Shown: in pieces, positions 33,411 through 42,760 of the stretch | How the letters are laid out: each line of letters starts with the position of its first letter | How positions within the stretch are numbered: the first letter of the stretch is position 1 | Source: Schistocerca nitens | Taxonomy: Eukaryota; Arthropoda; Insecta; Orthoptera; Acrididae | DNA length: 64,000 bases | Assembly (NCBI RefSeq): GCF_023898315.1 | Contig: NC_064614.1 | Location: 384,213,348 to 384,277,347, forward strand | Direction: 5' to 3' | Position numbers and translations under genes: made by a program | Notes under the pieces: generated by a model | Databases searched by the model: none | What the model was told of the DNA's origin: nothing | The model's input: the letters and a program-made list of their open reading frames with translations, nothing else

Positions 33411-34890
33411 TGGCTGACTTTCGGTGGGATGATCAGCCAGACTGGCCTGGTAACATCCCTTCTATATGGGATAAGGAAGATGATAGTTCGAGGTAGTCAT
33501 CTCAACCTGTTCATAGTTCTTTTACTCTTACCCTCTTCCAAAGTGTGGCCGAGAGGGACATCTTCGTGTAGAAGAACAGTATCTCCTATCTGGACCTTCA
33601 GTGATTGCCCATGTTCTTGACTTGATGGATAGTCCACAGGAGCAATAAGTACTCTTTGTTCCACTGCCTCCAAAACTCCTCGGATATCTTCTAATGAAGC
33701 TTAAATGGCTTTACCAAGTCTCTCATTTTTGGTGACTCAGGGTGGTAAGACTACCTACTATGAGAAAGTGAAGTGGGGTAAGCACTTTGTCCTCAGTTTG
33801 TGATATGGGTGACACCTATGTTTGTGGGTGTTGTTTGTAGGCCTTCCTCATCCATGCTGCAGCACCCCAGCACTTTATGGAGGCATCATTTAGTCAAGTC
33901 AACCATCTGTTTCCACCATCCCCCACACCAAGCTCCTTGTGGTGCTATAAATTTCTATGTGATACCCTGTTGTGTGACAAACTGATGTGGTCCACATTTT
34001 GTTGTCTTTCGCTTAGCTGCATGAATACTTGGGCATTATCACTGTAAATAGTGTGTGGAATACCATGTGAACCTATAAACCTTTGAAGGCCTAATAAGAA
34101 TCAGTCCATTGTTGAGTAGGTGGTTACTTCCAAACGGACACCTCTAGTTACAGCACAGTTGATTCATAGATTGTCACACTTATTTACAGCAATGCCTGTT
34201 TTTCATTACAGGGCCCCAGTGAAATCAATTCCAGAAACTTTAAACAGCTTGCGAGGTTTCACTCTATCAGTTGGTAATGGTTTGCTGGCCAGCAATGGTG
34301 TGTGCAATTTTACTGGGTAGCCATCTACTTACCACTGTTTTGATCACACAGTGGGTGTGCAGCATCCAAGAGGACTCTTTTAGTTGTAAAAGAACCACTT
34401 GCACATCAAGATAGTGTAGACTGATACATGTGTACATGATCAGAAGTTTAGTGAAGTAATGGTTTCCTTCTGGAATAAGGGTATACAGTTCTTCGTTAGA
34501 TGTCTCAGCACATTGCAGGTAACCTACTAAACATAATAGACCACCATCTAAATATGGACTGAAGCATTTTATCTTCAATGCTCTAAGAAGTGGTAAACCT
34601 CTGCTTAAGGCAATGCTGCTATCTCTTCTGCAGTTATTTATCACATTTGCCTGCTTTATGAAGGAGTTCCATTTTGAAGCAGAGAAAGTAAGTGGCGGTT
34701 TGCAACAGTTTCCAGTAAGAGTTGAATCTATCTGTGTCTATGAATGGTTGTAGAACCTGAATGAGAGAAGTCTGAGGAGATCCATCTAACTTCCTAGCTT
34801 CCAATAAAGTTTTACGTGCAATACATGTGTGATGATTGATGATTGCTCAGCCATAAATTAGAATGTAGTAGTAGCCATGCTGGTTCATTC
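33411..34890 (-). pseudogene. pol: BEL/Pao element: integrase
   Basis: Minus-strand reading shows FKVSGIDFTGAL (catalytic Asp, about 34209-34233), AVTRGVRLEV, FLLGLQRFIGSHGIPHTIYSDNAQVF (second Asp, about 34023-34045), then ELGVGDGGN for the region near the third acid. The C-terminal domain with VLTPLHFLIV and the final WGGCGRS lies next to the polypurine tract. Integration of the cDNA is the role. Stops are frequent. It follows RNase H at 34917, as expected for BEL/Pao order. Confidence 0.8.
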
Positions 34891-34916
34891 CACCAGGTAT
34901 CCAGTATTCACAATGT

Positions 34917-35662
34917 CTAATATGTAGATACTCCTCTTGATACTAAATCCACTAGATTGTCTTTGCCTGGATGGTATCTGCACTGAGATTGTGTGTTGGT
35001 TGTTTGTATTTCTGTAGCCCTGTCGCACACAAGCATTTTACAAGTGGTGGGATCACCCTTTATCCATCCAAGGGTCATGACAGAATCAGTCCAGAGTGTT
35101 GCTCTACCAGGATCAGAGGATGTGACCTCGCAATTGTACAATAACGGTACGGCTCCTATTAACATTACTAACAGTTCAATCTGAGTAAGTTTTATTCTCT
35201 TCATGGGCACTAATTTGACCTAACTACACATTAACTTGGGAATGTCATTGGTGGAAGTGATACATAAGACAGCACCATATGCTCCCTCAGATGCATCACA
35301 GAAAACATGAATATAGATGCTCTCATTCTCTGAAATGGAACCCACCTTGCAACAGTAATACTAGATAGATCAGGAAGGTCTGAAATCCAGGTGCACCAGC
35401 TAACAGACTATGTGGCAGAGACTCAAACAGTATTTTTCCTATGACAGATACTGGTTTTACTAATCCCAGAGGATCATAAAGACCTGCTGCTGCTCACAGT
35501 AAATTTCGCTTCGGTGCAATGTCTGTCAAAATTTTTCAGTGACTTGTTGCTGACTCATTGAGAATGTATCTTCTTCGCAGTTCCATATCATGATTGGAAT
35601 AGTGATTTTCTTCTGAATATCTCTTTTCCTCCACCTGCCAAATTATGAATAATTGTTGCATC
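34917..35662 (-). pseudogene. pol: BEL/Pao element: RT C-terminal part and RNase H
   Basis: From 35662 downward: IAPKRNLL, AGLYDPLGLVKPVSVIGKILFESL, VFCDASEGAYGAVL, LVPMKRIKLTQIELLVMLIGA, ATLWTDSVMTLGWIKGDP and YHPGKDNLVDLVSRG. This series is characteristic of BEL/Pao polymerases. The coding sequence is cut at 35663 by a mariner-type element; the RT core is on the other side (37023). Stops and a frameshift are present. Confidence 0.9.
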
Positions 35663-35664
35663 TA

Positions 35665-37020
35665 CAGGGTGACAAATGAAATGTGTTACCAATTGTTTCT
35701 TTCACAATTTATGACGCACATTAGATATCCTGCTGGGATCTCTACAGCAGTACCAGCAGAGCTTGTAAAAACAAATGAGTTACGAAATGACGTGTAATTC
35801 ACGATACTGTTGCTAGGAGACTAGTAAGCAGCAATGGCTGACAATGGAAGACTGACGACACAGCAATGATCGGCAATTGTGTTACTTTTTCATGAAACGA
35901 AAAGCCTTGTTGTGACTCAGAGGCGTTTTCGACAACAGTTTAACACACGATAGGTCCCTTGCATGAAGACCATCCACAGGTTGTACGATAAATTTGCACA
36001 GGAAGGAACAGTATTGGAAGCGAAGCAACCTCAGCCTAAGCTTGTTTGTTCACCGGAGAATATTGAAACGGTACGAGTTGATGTACATAGAAGTCCCCGG
36101 AAATCGTGTAGAAAGGCAACAGTGCAACTGGGAATATCCAGACGCTCCGTTCAACGCATTCTTAAAAGTGACCTCCATATGTACCCAAATAAGATGAGCT
36201 GTGCACAGAAGCTCACTGAAGAACACAAGCAGCAGACACTACTGTTTGCTCAGTGGGCAGAGTAAAGGGAAGAAACTCTCAACAATGTTTGGTTTTCAGA
36301 TGAGGCGCATTTTCATTTAGAGGGTGTGGCTAACAAACAAAATGTATGCTTTTGGGCCACTGAAAACCCACAAGCGCTTCATGAACGACAGCATTATGCT
36401 CCAAGGATTACAGCGTGGGCAGCAATTTCCAGTCACGGACTTATTGGACCCTTTTTCTTTGAAGAAACTGTGAACAGCGAGCGTTATTTGAGTATGCTTC
36501 GCAATAGCTTCATTCCACAGCTTCTTGCTACTGCCTTGCCCTTCAACACGCAGTGGTTCATGCAAGATGGAGCAAGGCCACATACTGCAAACACTGTGTT
36601 GGAGTTTTTACACGAGCATTTCGACATGCGGATCATTTCACTCAGGTTTCCAGGTCGCATCAATGACGGACAAAATTGGCTCTCCAATAGTCCAGACCTC
36701 AATCTATGTGACTTTTTTCTTTTGAGGTACCTAAAGGAAAAAATTTTCCCGAAACATCCACGTGATTTAATGGAGCTCAGAAGACTTATTCTTCAAGCTT
36801 GCAGTGAAATTACAGAAGACATGTGCCTTAGGGTACACTAACTTCAGTGTTTGTTTGAAGAAAGTTAGGAAACAACATGGTGGACATATTGAGCATGTGC
36901 TGAGTTAGAACAAATCTCCATGGATGGCTCTTCATTGTAGTATATGTTCCTTTCAGATTGTATTGACAATAAAGTTTATATTCAAAAACAAAATGGTAAC
37001 ACATTTTGTGCGCCACCCTG
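35665..37020 (+). mobile_element. mariner-type element with inverted repeats and TA target site
   Basis: The element is flanked by TA at 35663-35664 and 37021-37022. The ends pair as inverted repeats (CAGGGTG at the start, CACCCTG at the end, then ATGTGTTACCA), with about 22 of 27 positions matching. It carries one transposase pseudogene and interrupts the BEL pol gene between the RT core and RNase H. Confidence 0.9.
35834..36841 (+). pseudogene. mariner-type transposase, three in-frame stops
   Basis: A single frame from ATG 35834 to TAA 36839 encodes about 335 residues with no frameshift. The N-terminus has RRFRQQFNTR and TIHRLYDKFAQEG (HTH), RRSVQRILK, then VWFSDEAHFHLEG (first Asp), WFMQDGARPHTANTVLEF (second Asp) and SPDLNLCDFFLL (third Asp). 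I count 47 residues between the second and third Asp, against 34-41 in the usual mariner and Tc1 groups. In-frame stops are TGA at 35867, TAG near 35951 and TAA at 36263. Each could be a point change from a sense codon. All three acids survive. Confidence 0.88.
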
Positions 37021-37022
37021 TA

Positions 37023-37659
37023 CTTCAACAGTGGCAATTTTATTTGCTTCATTAGCAAAGCCAACTCATAATATAGTGAGATTAGGCTGTCTTCTGATTC
37101 AGTTCCTGAAGTAAAGTCACCCATATACATGTTCTGATGCTGTGAGGCAGCAACTGTAGGAAACTGGAACTGATGTGTCTGCTAGTTCACAGATGGTCAC
37201 TGAAAGCAGGAACAGGCTGCATCATAGGCCGAAAGGAAGACGTGTGAATCAATAAATTGTTCTTTGTCTTGCATTAATGTGTTCTTCAACATTATTAGTG
37301 TTGATCTTGTACCACAAGAATCTAGCAATATCTCAATCATCAGGGTGTAGAGAGAGCTGCAGAAAGTCTCTAATAATGTCAGCAATGACTTGCAAAGCAT
37401 TGCAGAAGGAAACTCAAAATGATCTTGATCACTTCATGCAACAAGTTAGGCCCAGTTTCCAAAGTGATCATATGCCCCTCCAAATCTGCATCCAGTGATG
37501 CCTAATGGCTGAGGATGACACAGCAGTTGGCCGGTACTGTTGGGCCTTCTGAGGCCTGTTCAGAGTTTAGTTTAGTTTTATTTGTGTGGGGATTGATCAA
37601 AGACTATTCGCCATTTTGTGCTCTCCTGATTCTCTTGTGCAACCAAATTATGAGACAAA
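37023..37659 (-). pseudogene. pol: BEL/Pao element: reverse transcriptase core
   Basis: From 37659 downward, in mixed frames: TGPNLLHEVIKIILSF, a degenerate ADI-FLQLSLHPDD block, RFLWYKIN, RLPFGL and the active site. The active site reads MYMGDFTSGTESEDSL, so the usual YVDD is YMGD (about 37120-37130), losing one catalytic Asp. LALLMKQIKLPLLKY ends at the mariner insertion. The N-terminal RT part continues beyond the Tc1 element at 39086. Confidence 0.8.
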
Positions 37660-37661
37660 TA

Positions 37662-39083
37662 CACTCCTGGAAATGGAAAAAAGAACGCATTGACACCGGT
37701 GTGTCAGACCCACCATACTTGCTCCGGACACTGCGAGAGGGCTGTACAAGCAATGATCACACGCACGGCACAGCGGACACACCAGGAACCGCGGTGTTGG
37801 CCGTCGAATGGCGCTAGCTGTGCAGCATTTGTGCACCGCCGCCGTCAGTGTCAGCCAGTTTGCCGTGGCATACGGAGCTCCATCGCAGTCTTTAACACTG
37901 GTAGTATGCCGCGACAGCGTGGACGTGAACCGTATGTGCAGTTGACGGACTTTGAGCGAGGGCGTATAGTGGGCATGCGGGAGGCCGGGTGGACGTACCG
38001 CCGAATTGCTCAACACGTGGGGTGTGAGGTCTCCACAGTACATCGATGTTGTCGCCAGTGGTCGGCGGAAGGTGCATGTGCCCGTCGACCTGGGACCGGA
38101 CCGCAGCGACGCACGGATGCACGCCAAGACCGTAGGATCCTACGCAGTGCCGTAGGGGACCACACCGCCACTTCCCAGCAAATTAGGGACACTGTTGCTC
38201 CTGGGGTATCGGCGAGGACCATTCGCAACCATCTCCATGAAGCTGGGCTACGGTCCCGCACACCGTTAGGCCGTCTTCCGCTCACGCCCCAACATCGTGC
38301 AGCCCGCCTCCAGTGGTGTCGCGACACGCGTGAATGGAGGGACGAATGGAGACGTGTCGTCTTCAGTGATGAGAGTCGCTTCTGCCTTGGTGCCAATGAT
38401 GGTCGTATGCGTGTTTGGCGCCGTGCAGGTGAGCGCCACAATCAGGACTGCATACGACCGAGGCACACAGGGCCAACACCCGGCATCATGGTGTGGGGAG
38501 CGATCTCCTACACTGGCCGTACACCACTGGTGATCGTCGAGGGGACACTGAATAGTGCACGGTACATCCAAACCGTCATCGAACCCATCGTTCTACCATT
38601 CCTAGACCGGCAAGGGAACTTGCTGTTCCAACAGGACAATGCACGTCCGCATGTATCCCGTGCCACCCAACGTGCTCTAGAAGGTGTAAGTCAACTACCC
38701 TGGCCAGCAAGATCTCCGGATCTGTCCCCCATTGAGCATGTTTGGGACTGGATGAAGCGTCGTCTCACGCGGTCTGCACGTCCAGCACGAACGCTGGTCC
38801 AACTGAGGCGCCAGGTGGAAATGGCATGGCAAGCCGTTCCACAGGACTACATCCAGCATCTCTACAATCGTCTCCATGGGAGAATAGCAGCCTGCATTGC
38901 TGCGAAAGGTGGATATACACTGTACTAGTGCCGACATTGTGCATGCTCTGTTGCCTGTGTCTATGTGCCTGTGGTTCTGTCAGTGTGATCATGTGATGTA
39001 TCTGACCCCAGGAATGTGTCAATAAAGTTTCCCCTTCCTGGGACAATGAATTCACGGTGTTCTTATTTCAATTTCCAGGAGTG
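37662..39083 (+). mobile_element. Tc1-like transposon, structurally intact
   Basis: Flanking TA dinucleotides lie at 37660-37661 and 39084-39085. Terminal inverted repeats of 25 bases (CACTCCTGGAAAT...) match at 23 positions. One uninterrupted transposase frame fills most of it and AATAAA follows the stop (39021-39026). This is the only element in the window with no visible lesion. It sits in BEL pol, GC-rich against an AT-rich surround, which fits a recent arrival. Confidence 0.93.
37906..38928 (+). CDS. Tc1-like transposase, 340 residues, DD32E spacing
   Basis: The enzyme excises and inserts the element at TA sites. I chose ATG 37906 (MPRQRGREPY), which gives 340 residues, the usual Tc1 length; the frame is open further upstream to 37690 without support. 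Residues 11-60 form the first helix-turn-helix (LTDFERGRIVGM, YRRIAQHVG). A second DNA-binding helix set lies at about 75-125 (ILRSAVGDH, VSARTIRNHL). The catalytic domain has FSDESRF (Asp155), FQQDNARPH (Asp244) and SPIEHVWD (Glu277). Only 32 residues lie between Asp244 and Glu277, against 34 in canonical Tc1. No stops or frameshifts are present, so activity is possible but not shown. Confidence 0.93.
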   Translation: MPRQRGREPYVQLTDFERGRIVGMREAGWTYRRIAQHVGCEVSTVHRCCRQWSAEGACARRPGTGPQRRTDARQDRRILRSAVGDHTATSQQIRDTVAPGVSARTIRNHLHEAGLRSRTPLGRLPLTPQHRAARLQWCRDTREWRDEWRRVVFSDESRFCLGANDGRMRVWRRAGERHNQDCIRPRHTGPTPGIMVWGAISYTGRTPLVIVEGTLNSARYIQTVIEPIVLPFLDRQGNLLFQQDNARPHVSRATQRALEGVSQLPWPARSPDLSPIEHVWDWMKRRLTRSARPARTLVQLRRQVEMAWQAVPQDYIQHLYNRLHGRIAACIAAKGGYTLY

Positions 39084-39085
39084 TA

Positions 39086-40025
39086 AAATGAATTTGCAGA
39101 TTGTTTTGCAGGAGCCAAATCTACATTGTCGTCCTTAACATATTCCAAAATTAACTTATCAAAACTAGTCTTTTTTGTAAGGCAGCATAATGCCTCTTGG
39201 CATTATGAAAGTTGTTGGGTATAATGACAGTGTACTTTCGAGGTAGGCAAACTTCTCACCACTGGTCTGCTAGCATATATGTTGCACAAAACTCTTTCAA
39301 CATTACTGACTGTTTGCCACTCATTAATCATTGTTGATCGGTGATGATTCCAGCTGACTCTAAGTTCCAAAAGCTACTTATAGTGTCATCATTCGGTTCT
39401 TCAACACCGAGATTAATGAGGTTAACAGTTGAGTATTTAGTAAAAACATCTGAGCTGCATCCACCTACAATCCCTGAATTGAAGCAACAATGCTAGAAAT
39501 GGAGAAATGTGTACTGGCACTGCGTCGTCTACTATTTTCCAACAGTGATACACTCCAGAAACTAGTTCTATAGTAATATCACCTTCCACTCCCATGGGGT
39601 CCACCAACCATATGTGTTTTGACATTTTGATTTATCTTGACATTCTTGGGTGCAATCAGATGTTATGTGAAGCTATGTATGAAGGCTTTGAGCCTAAAAT
39701 GAAAGTTCTTGGATGTGCTACTTAACTTGAAATGCACAAATCTGTGAGGGATGGATGTCAAAGAAGATTCAAATGCATCAGCTGACAAAGGTCAAGAATC
39801 AATAACCTGTAGGTTGCAGAGGTTTAAAGAAGGCCATTTCTCTCTATTGGACAATCACAGTGAGTGAAGTGAATAAGGAGACCACTGACTTTTTGGAACC
39901 TGGCTCCACAATTAATCGGGACCATTACTGTTTGTCATTGGACAAGCTGCAACGTGCCTTCAAGACCCACACCAGCTTCAGGTTCAGCTCATCAGAGTAC
40001 ACCATGAAAATGCCAAACCCAATAC
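39086..40025 (-). pseudogene. pol: BEL/Pao element: protease region and RT N-terminus
   Basis: From 40025 downward, the reading includes VEPGSKKSV (a possible relic of the D-S/T-G active site), DITIELVSGVYHCWKIV (the dIxxLIG-yyW ending of BEL proteases, about 39540-39600) and NLGVEEPNDDTISSFWNLES. RPVVRSLPTSKVH and CLTKKTSFDKLILEYVK (RT N-terminus, about 39130-39290) follow. Frames change several times. It links the gag piece at 41449 with the RT core at 37023. Confidence 0.65.
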
Positions 40026-41448
40026 AGCCTATCGCGATTGCGGTTTATGGCATCGCGACATTGCTGCTCGCATTGGTCGAGATCCAATGACTGTTAGCAG
40101 AATATGTAATCAGTGGGTTCAGGAGGGTAACACGAAATGCCGTGCTGGATCCCAACGGCCTCGTATCACTAGCAGTCGAGATGACAGGCATCTTATGCGC
40201 ACGACTGTAATGGATCGAGCAGCCACGTCTCGATCCCTGAGTCAACAGATGGAGACGTTTGCAAGATAACAACCATCTGCACAAACAGTTCGAGGACGTT
40301 TGCAGCATCATGGACTATCAGCTCGGAGACCATGGCTGCAGTTACCCTTGATGCTGCATCACAGACAGGAGCGCCTGCGATGGCGTACTCAACGATGAAC
40401 CTGGGTGCACGAATGGCAAAATGTCATTTTTTCAGATGAATCCAGGTTCTGTTTACAGCATCATGATGGTCACATCCGTGTTTGGCAACATCGCGGTGAA
40501 CGCACATTGGAAGCGTGTATTTGTCATCGCCACACTGTCGTATCACCCGGTATGATGGTATGGGATGCCATTGGTTACACGTCTCGGTCACCTCTTGTTC
40601 GCATTGACGGCACTTTGAACAGTGAACGTTACATTTCAGATGTGTTATGACCCGTGGCTCTACCCTTCATTTGATCCCTGTGAAACCCTACATTTCAGCA
40701 GGATAATGCACGACCGCATGTTGCAGGTCCTGTATGGGCCTTTCTGGGTACAGAAAATGTTCGGCTGCTGTCCTGGCCAGCACATTCACCAGATCTCTCA
40801 CCAATTGAAAACATCTGGTCAATGGCAGCAGAGCAACTGGTTCGTCACAATATGCCAGTCACTACTCTTGATTAACTGTGGTATCGTGTTGAAGCTGCAT
40901 GGAGAGATGTACCTGTACACGCCATCCAAGCTCTGTTTGACTCAATGCCCAGGCGTATCAAGGCCGTTATTATGGCCAAAGGTGGTTGTTCTGGGTACTG
41001 ATTTCTCAGGATCTATGCACCCAAATTGCGTGAAAATGTAATCACATGTCAGTTCTAGTATAATATATTTGTCCAATGAATACCCGTTTATCATCTGCAT
41101 TTCTTATTGGTGTTCTAAATGATTAATGGAAAATCTCATATAAAGATGTGAAACAAATACTAACAAAGAGATAGAGGGGCTGGCCAGTACTTACCTCAGC
41201 TCAGTACAGCCGATAGATACACATAAAACAGAACCGAAAATTTACGTTCCTAGCTTTTGGAACAAATGTTCCTTCATCGGGGAGGATGAAGGAACATTTG
41301 TTCCGAAAGCTAGGAACGTAAATTTTCGGTTCTGTTTTATGTGTATCTATCGGCTGTACTGAGCTGAGGTAAGTACTGGCCAGCCCCTCTATCTCTTTGT
41401 TAGTATTTGTTTCTTCTTGGTGTAGCAGTTTTAATGGCCAGTAGTGTA
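40026..41448 (+). pseudogene. Tc1-like transposon 2, 5'-truncated and decayed
   Basis: Recognisable transposase runs from DPMTVSRICNQWVQEG through RPRITSSRDDRHL, HEWQNVIFSDESRF (first Asp, about 40434), HDGHIRVWQHRGER, MMVWDAIGY and LNSERYISDVL. QQDNARPHVAG (second Asp, about 40702, another frame) and SPIENIWS (Glu, about 40804) follow. TGA stops at 40396, 40648, 40672 and 40681 each sit where an Arg codon would fit, plus TAA at 40267. The 5' terminus is missing. The 3' terminus ends with CCAGTAGTGTA at 41448. A PLE palindrome (41106-41410) interrupts it near that end. Confidence 0.88.
41106..41413. repeat. PLE terminal repeats as a near-perfect palindrome, inserted in Tc1 element 2
   Basis: Arms 41150-41281 and 41282-41413 match with about one mismatch outside the centre. 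Each arm runs outward from a hammerhead-like core: GATGA, GGAACA/TGTTCC hairpin and GAAA, with right core 41284-41311 and left core 41252-41280, the left one reading AAAA. After GCTAGGAACG comes GAGGTAAGTACTGGCC. The word TTCTT lies on both sides (41101-41105 and 41411-41415), consistent with a short target duplication in the Tc1 end. Confidence 0.8.
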
Positions 41449-41825
41449 AAATTAATGTATTAATAATTTCAAGACATTCAACTTGAACGGATCACAGTTC
41501 TTCTAAGTTGTCTACGTAAGTCTTTATTACATGGCTGGAATCTTGCCTGGAGAATTCGTTTAGTGTCTTCATAAGCTGAAGCAATCACTGCAATGCCACC
41601 AACCAGCTGTTTGGACTTGCCTTAGAGATACCCTCTTAAGAGCACTCTTTTATTAATAGTAGACACAGAAGCATGGAACCATTACTATTGGTACAGCTTT
41701 CAAATGGTTTCCAAAATCTGGGCCAGCTCTCAGTGTCTCCAGAGAAGGGTTTGAGCTTAACAGACAGCAGCTTAATTGTCATAGGAATCTGAACCACAGA
41801 CAAGACTCGATCACTCAAATAAAAG
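41449..41825 (-). pseudogene. gag: BEL/Pao element: Gag fragment
   Basis: On minus, IKLLSVKLKPFSGDTESWPRFWKPFESC is the hallmark start of the BEL/Pao Gag core (LPKLELKKFSGD-type). SWLVALQ, FSRQDSSHVIKTYVDNLEEL and VECLEIINTL follow, with stops between. Upstream Gag N-terminus and a nucleocapsid were not found. The Tc1 element 2 separates it from the protease piece. Confidence 0.75.
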
Positions 41826-42574
41826 AAAATGATGTATGGTGTCCCTGATCTTCCACAAATGCTTAGTACGTCACTTTAGCATAACTTACAATAATAATTA
41901 ATGTGATATAAATCAAAGTGTGTAAAATTGTAAACAGAGGTCAGCAGACTATGGCTATGCGATGAATGCTGCTCCCCCCTCCAATCACTACTGCATCCGG
42001 TCACAAAAATCAGTATTTCTGTTACACTTTCTCTTGTTAGAGGACCTTTCCAATTGTCTTGCTATTCTCAACATCTTGTAGTCTGATAGTTCCATCTATA
42101 GACTCACAAACCATGTCATGTTTGTTGTTGGAAGCAGCCACAGTCATCCTGTCAGTGGGTGGCTTAATCTGACTGCAATGTTCGTTCTCTTCAGTCAGGT
42201 CATAAGCCCATCCATGTGGACTAGTCCTCAAATGAATTGCCATTTTAGACTATTTTCATGCTATTTTATTTTCTGAAGATTATCAAAGAAACTTGGAAAT
42301 TGATGAATGTGGAAATATAAACACTTCTAGCCAAATGCTCATTGGCGGTGAGAGTGGCGAGGTTCTGAATCTCATGGCAACCTGCCAACTTCTGGATCTG
42401 CACCTGTGGAGAGTATGCCATTTTATACTTATTCTCCTCTACCTTTGCAACATGAAACCATCAATTATAAATACTGTGTATCTACAATGAACAATTGATA
42501 TCCACAGCCAAAGTGCAGTACCAGGTCAGTAATCAAAGTAATGTTTCAACCAAGCATGTTTCATACTAAGGATA
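41826..42574. other. no gene recognised
   Basis: A 68-codon minus frame (42037-42243) is the only notable open stretch. Otherwise AT-rich sequence without family resemblance. It may contain lost 5' parts of the BEL element. Confidence 0.35.
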
Positions 42575-42760
42575 GATTGCTACTCACCATATAGAGTTGA
42601 GTTGCAGACAGGCACAAAAAAATGCTTGTTTAGCAGTCTTTTTGTTGTGCCTGTTTGCGACTCAACATCTCCTCTATATGATGAGTAGCAACTTAGCCTT
42701 TTCATAATACTGCCATTATTCCATCCTAAATTTTCCAATGTTTTATGTTTCACACTAATT
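42575..42760. repeat. PLE terminal repeats as a short inverted pair
   Basis: The arms are GATTGCTACTCACCATATAG, then GAGTTGCAGACAGGCAC, and on the other side GTGCCTGTTTGCGACTC, then CTATATGATGAGTAGCAAC. The spacer between them is about 20 bases near 42635. Right-hand sequence continues with the family's distal part (TTTTCATAATACTGCCATTATTCC). The hammerhead core itself is missing at the junction. Confidence 0.7.

Noticed and set aside
37690-37905. N-terminal extension of the intact Tc1 transposase
   Set aside because: It would give 412 residues; family length, the start context and the position of the first helix-turn-helix support the ATG at 37906.
38010-38571. Minus-strand frames of 143 and 101 codons
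   Set aside because: Shadows of the GC-rich transposase gene on the other strand.
42037-42243. Minus frame that vaguely recalls a Copia protease region
   Set aside because: No DSGA active site, no continuation on either side and no neighbouring Copia domains.
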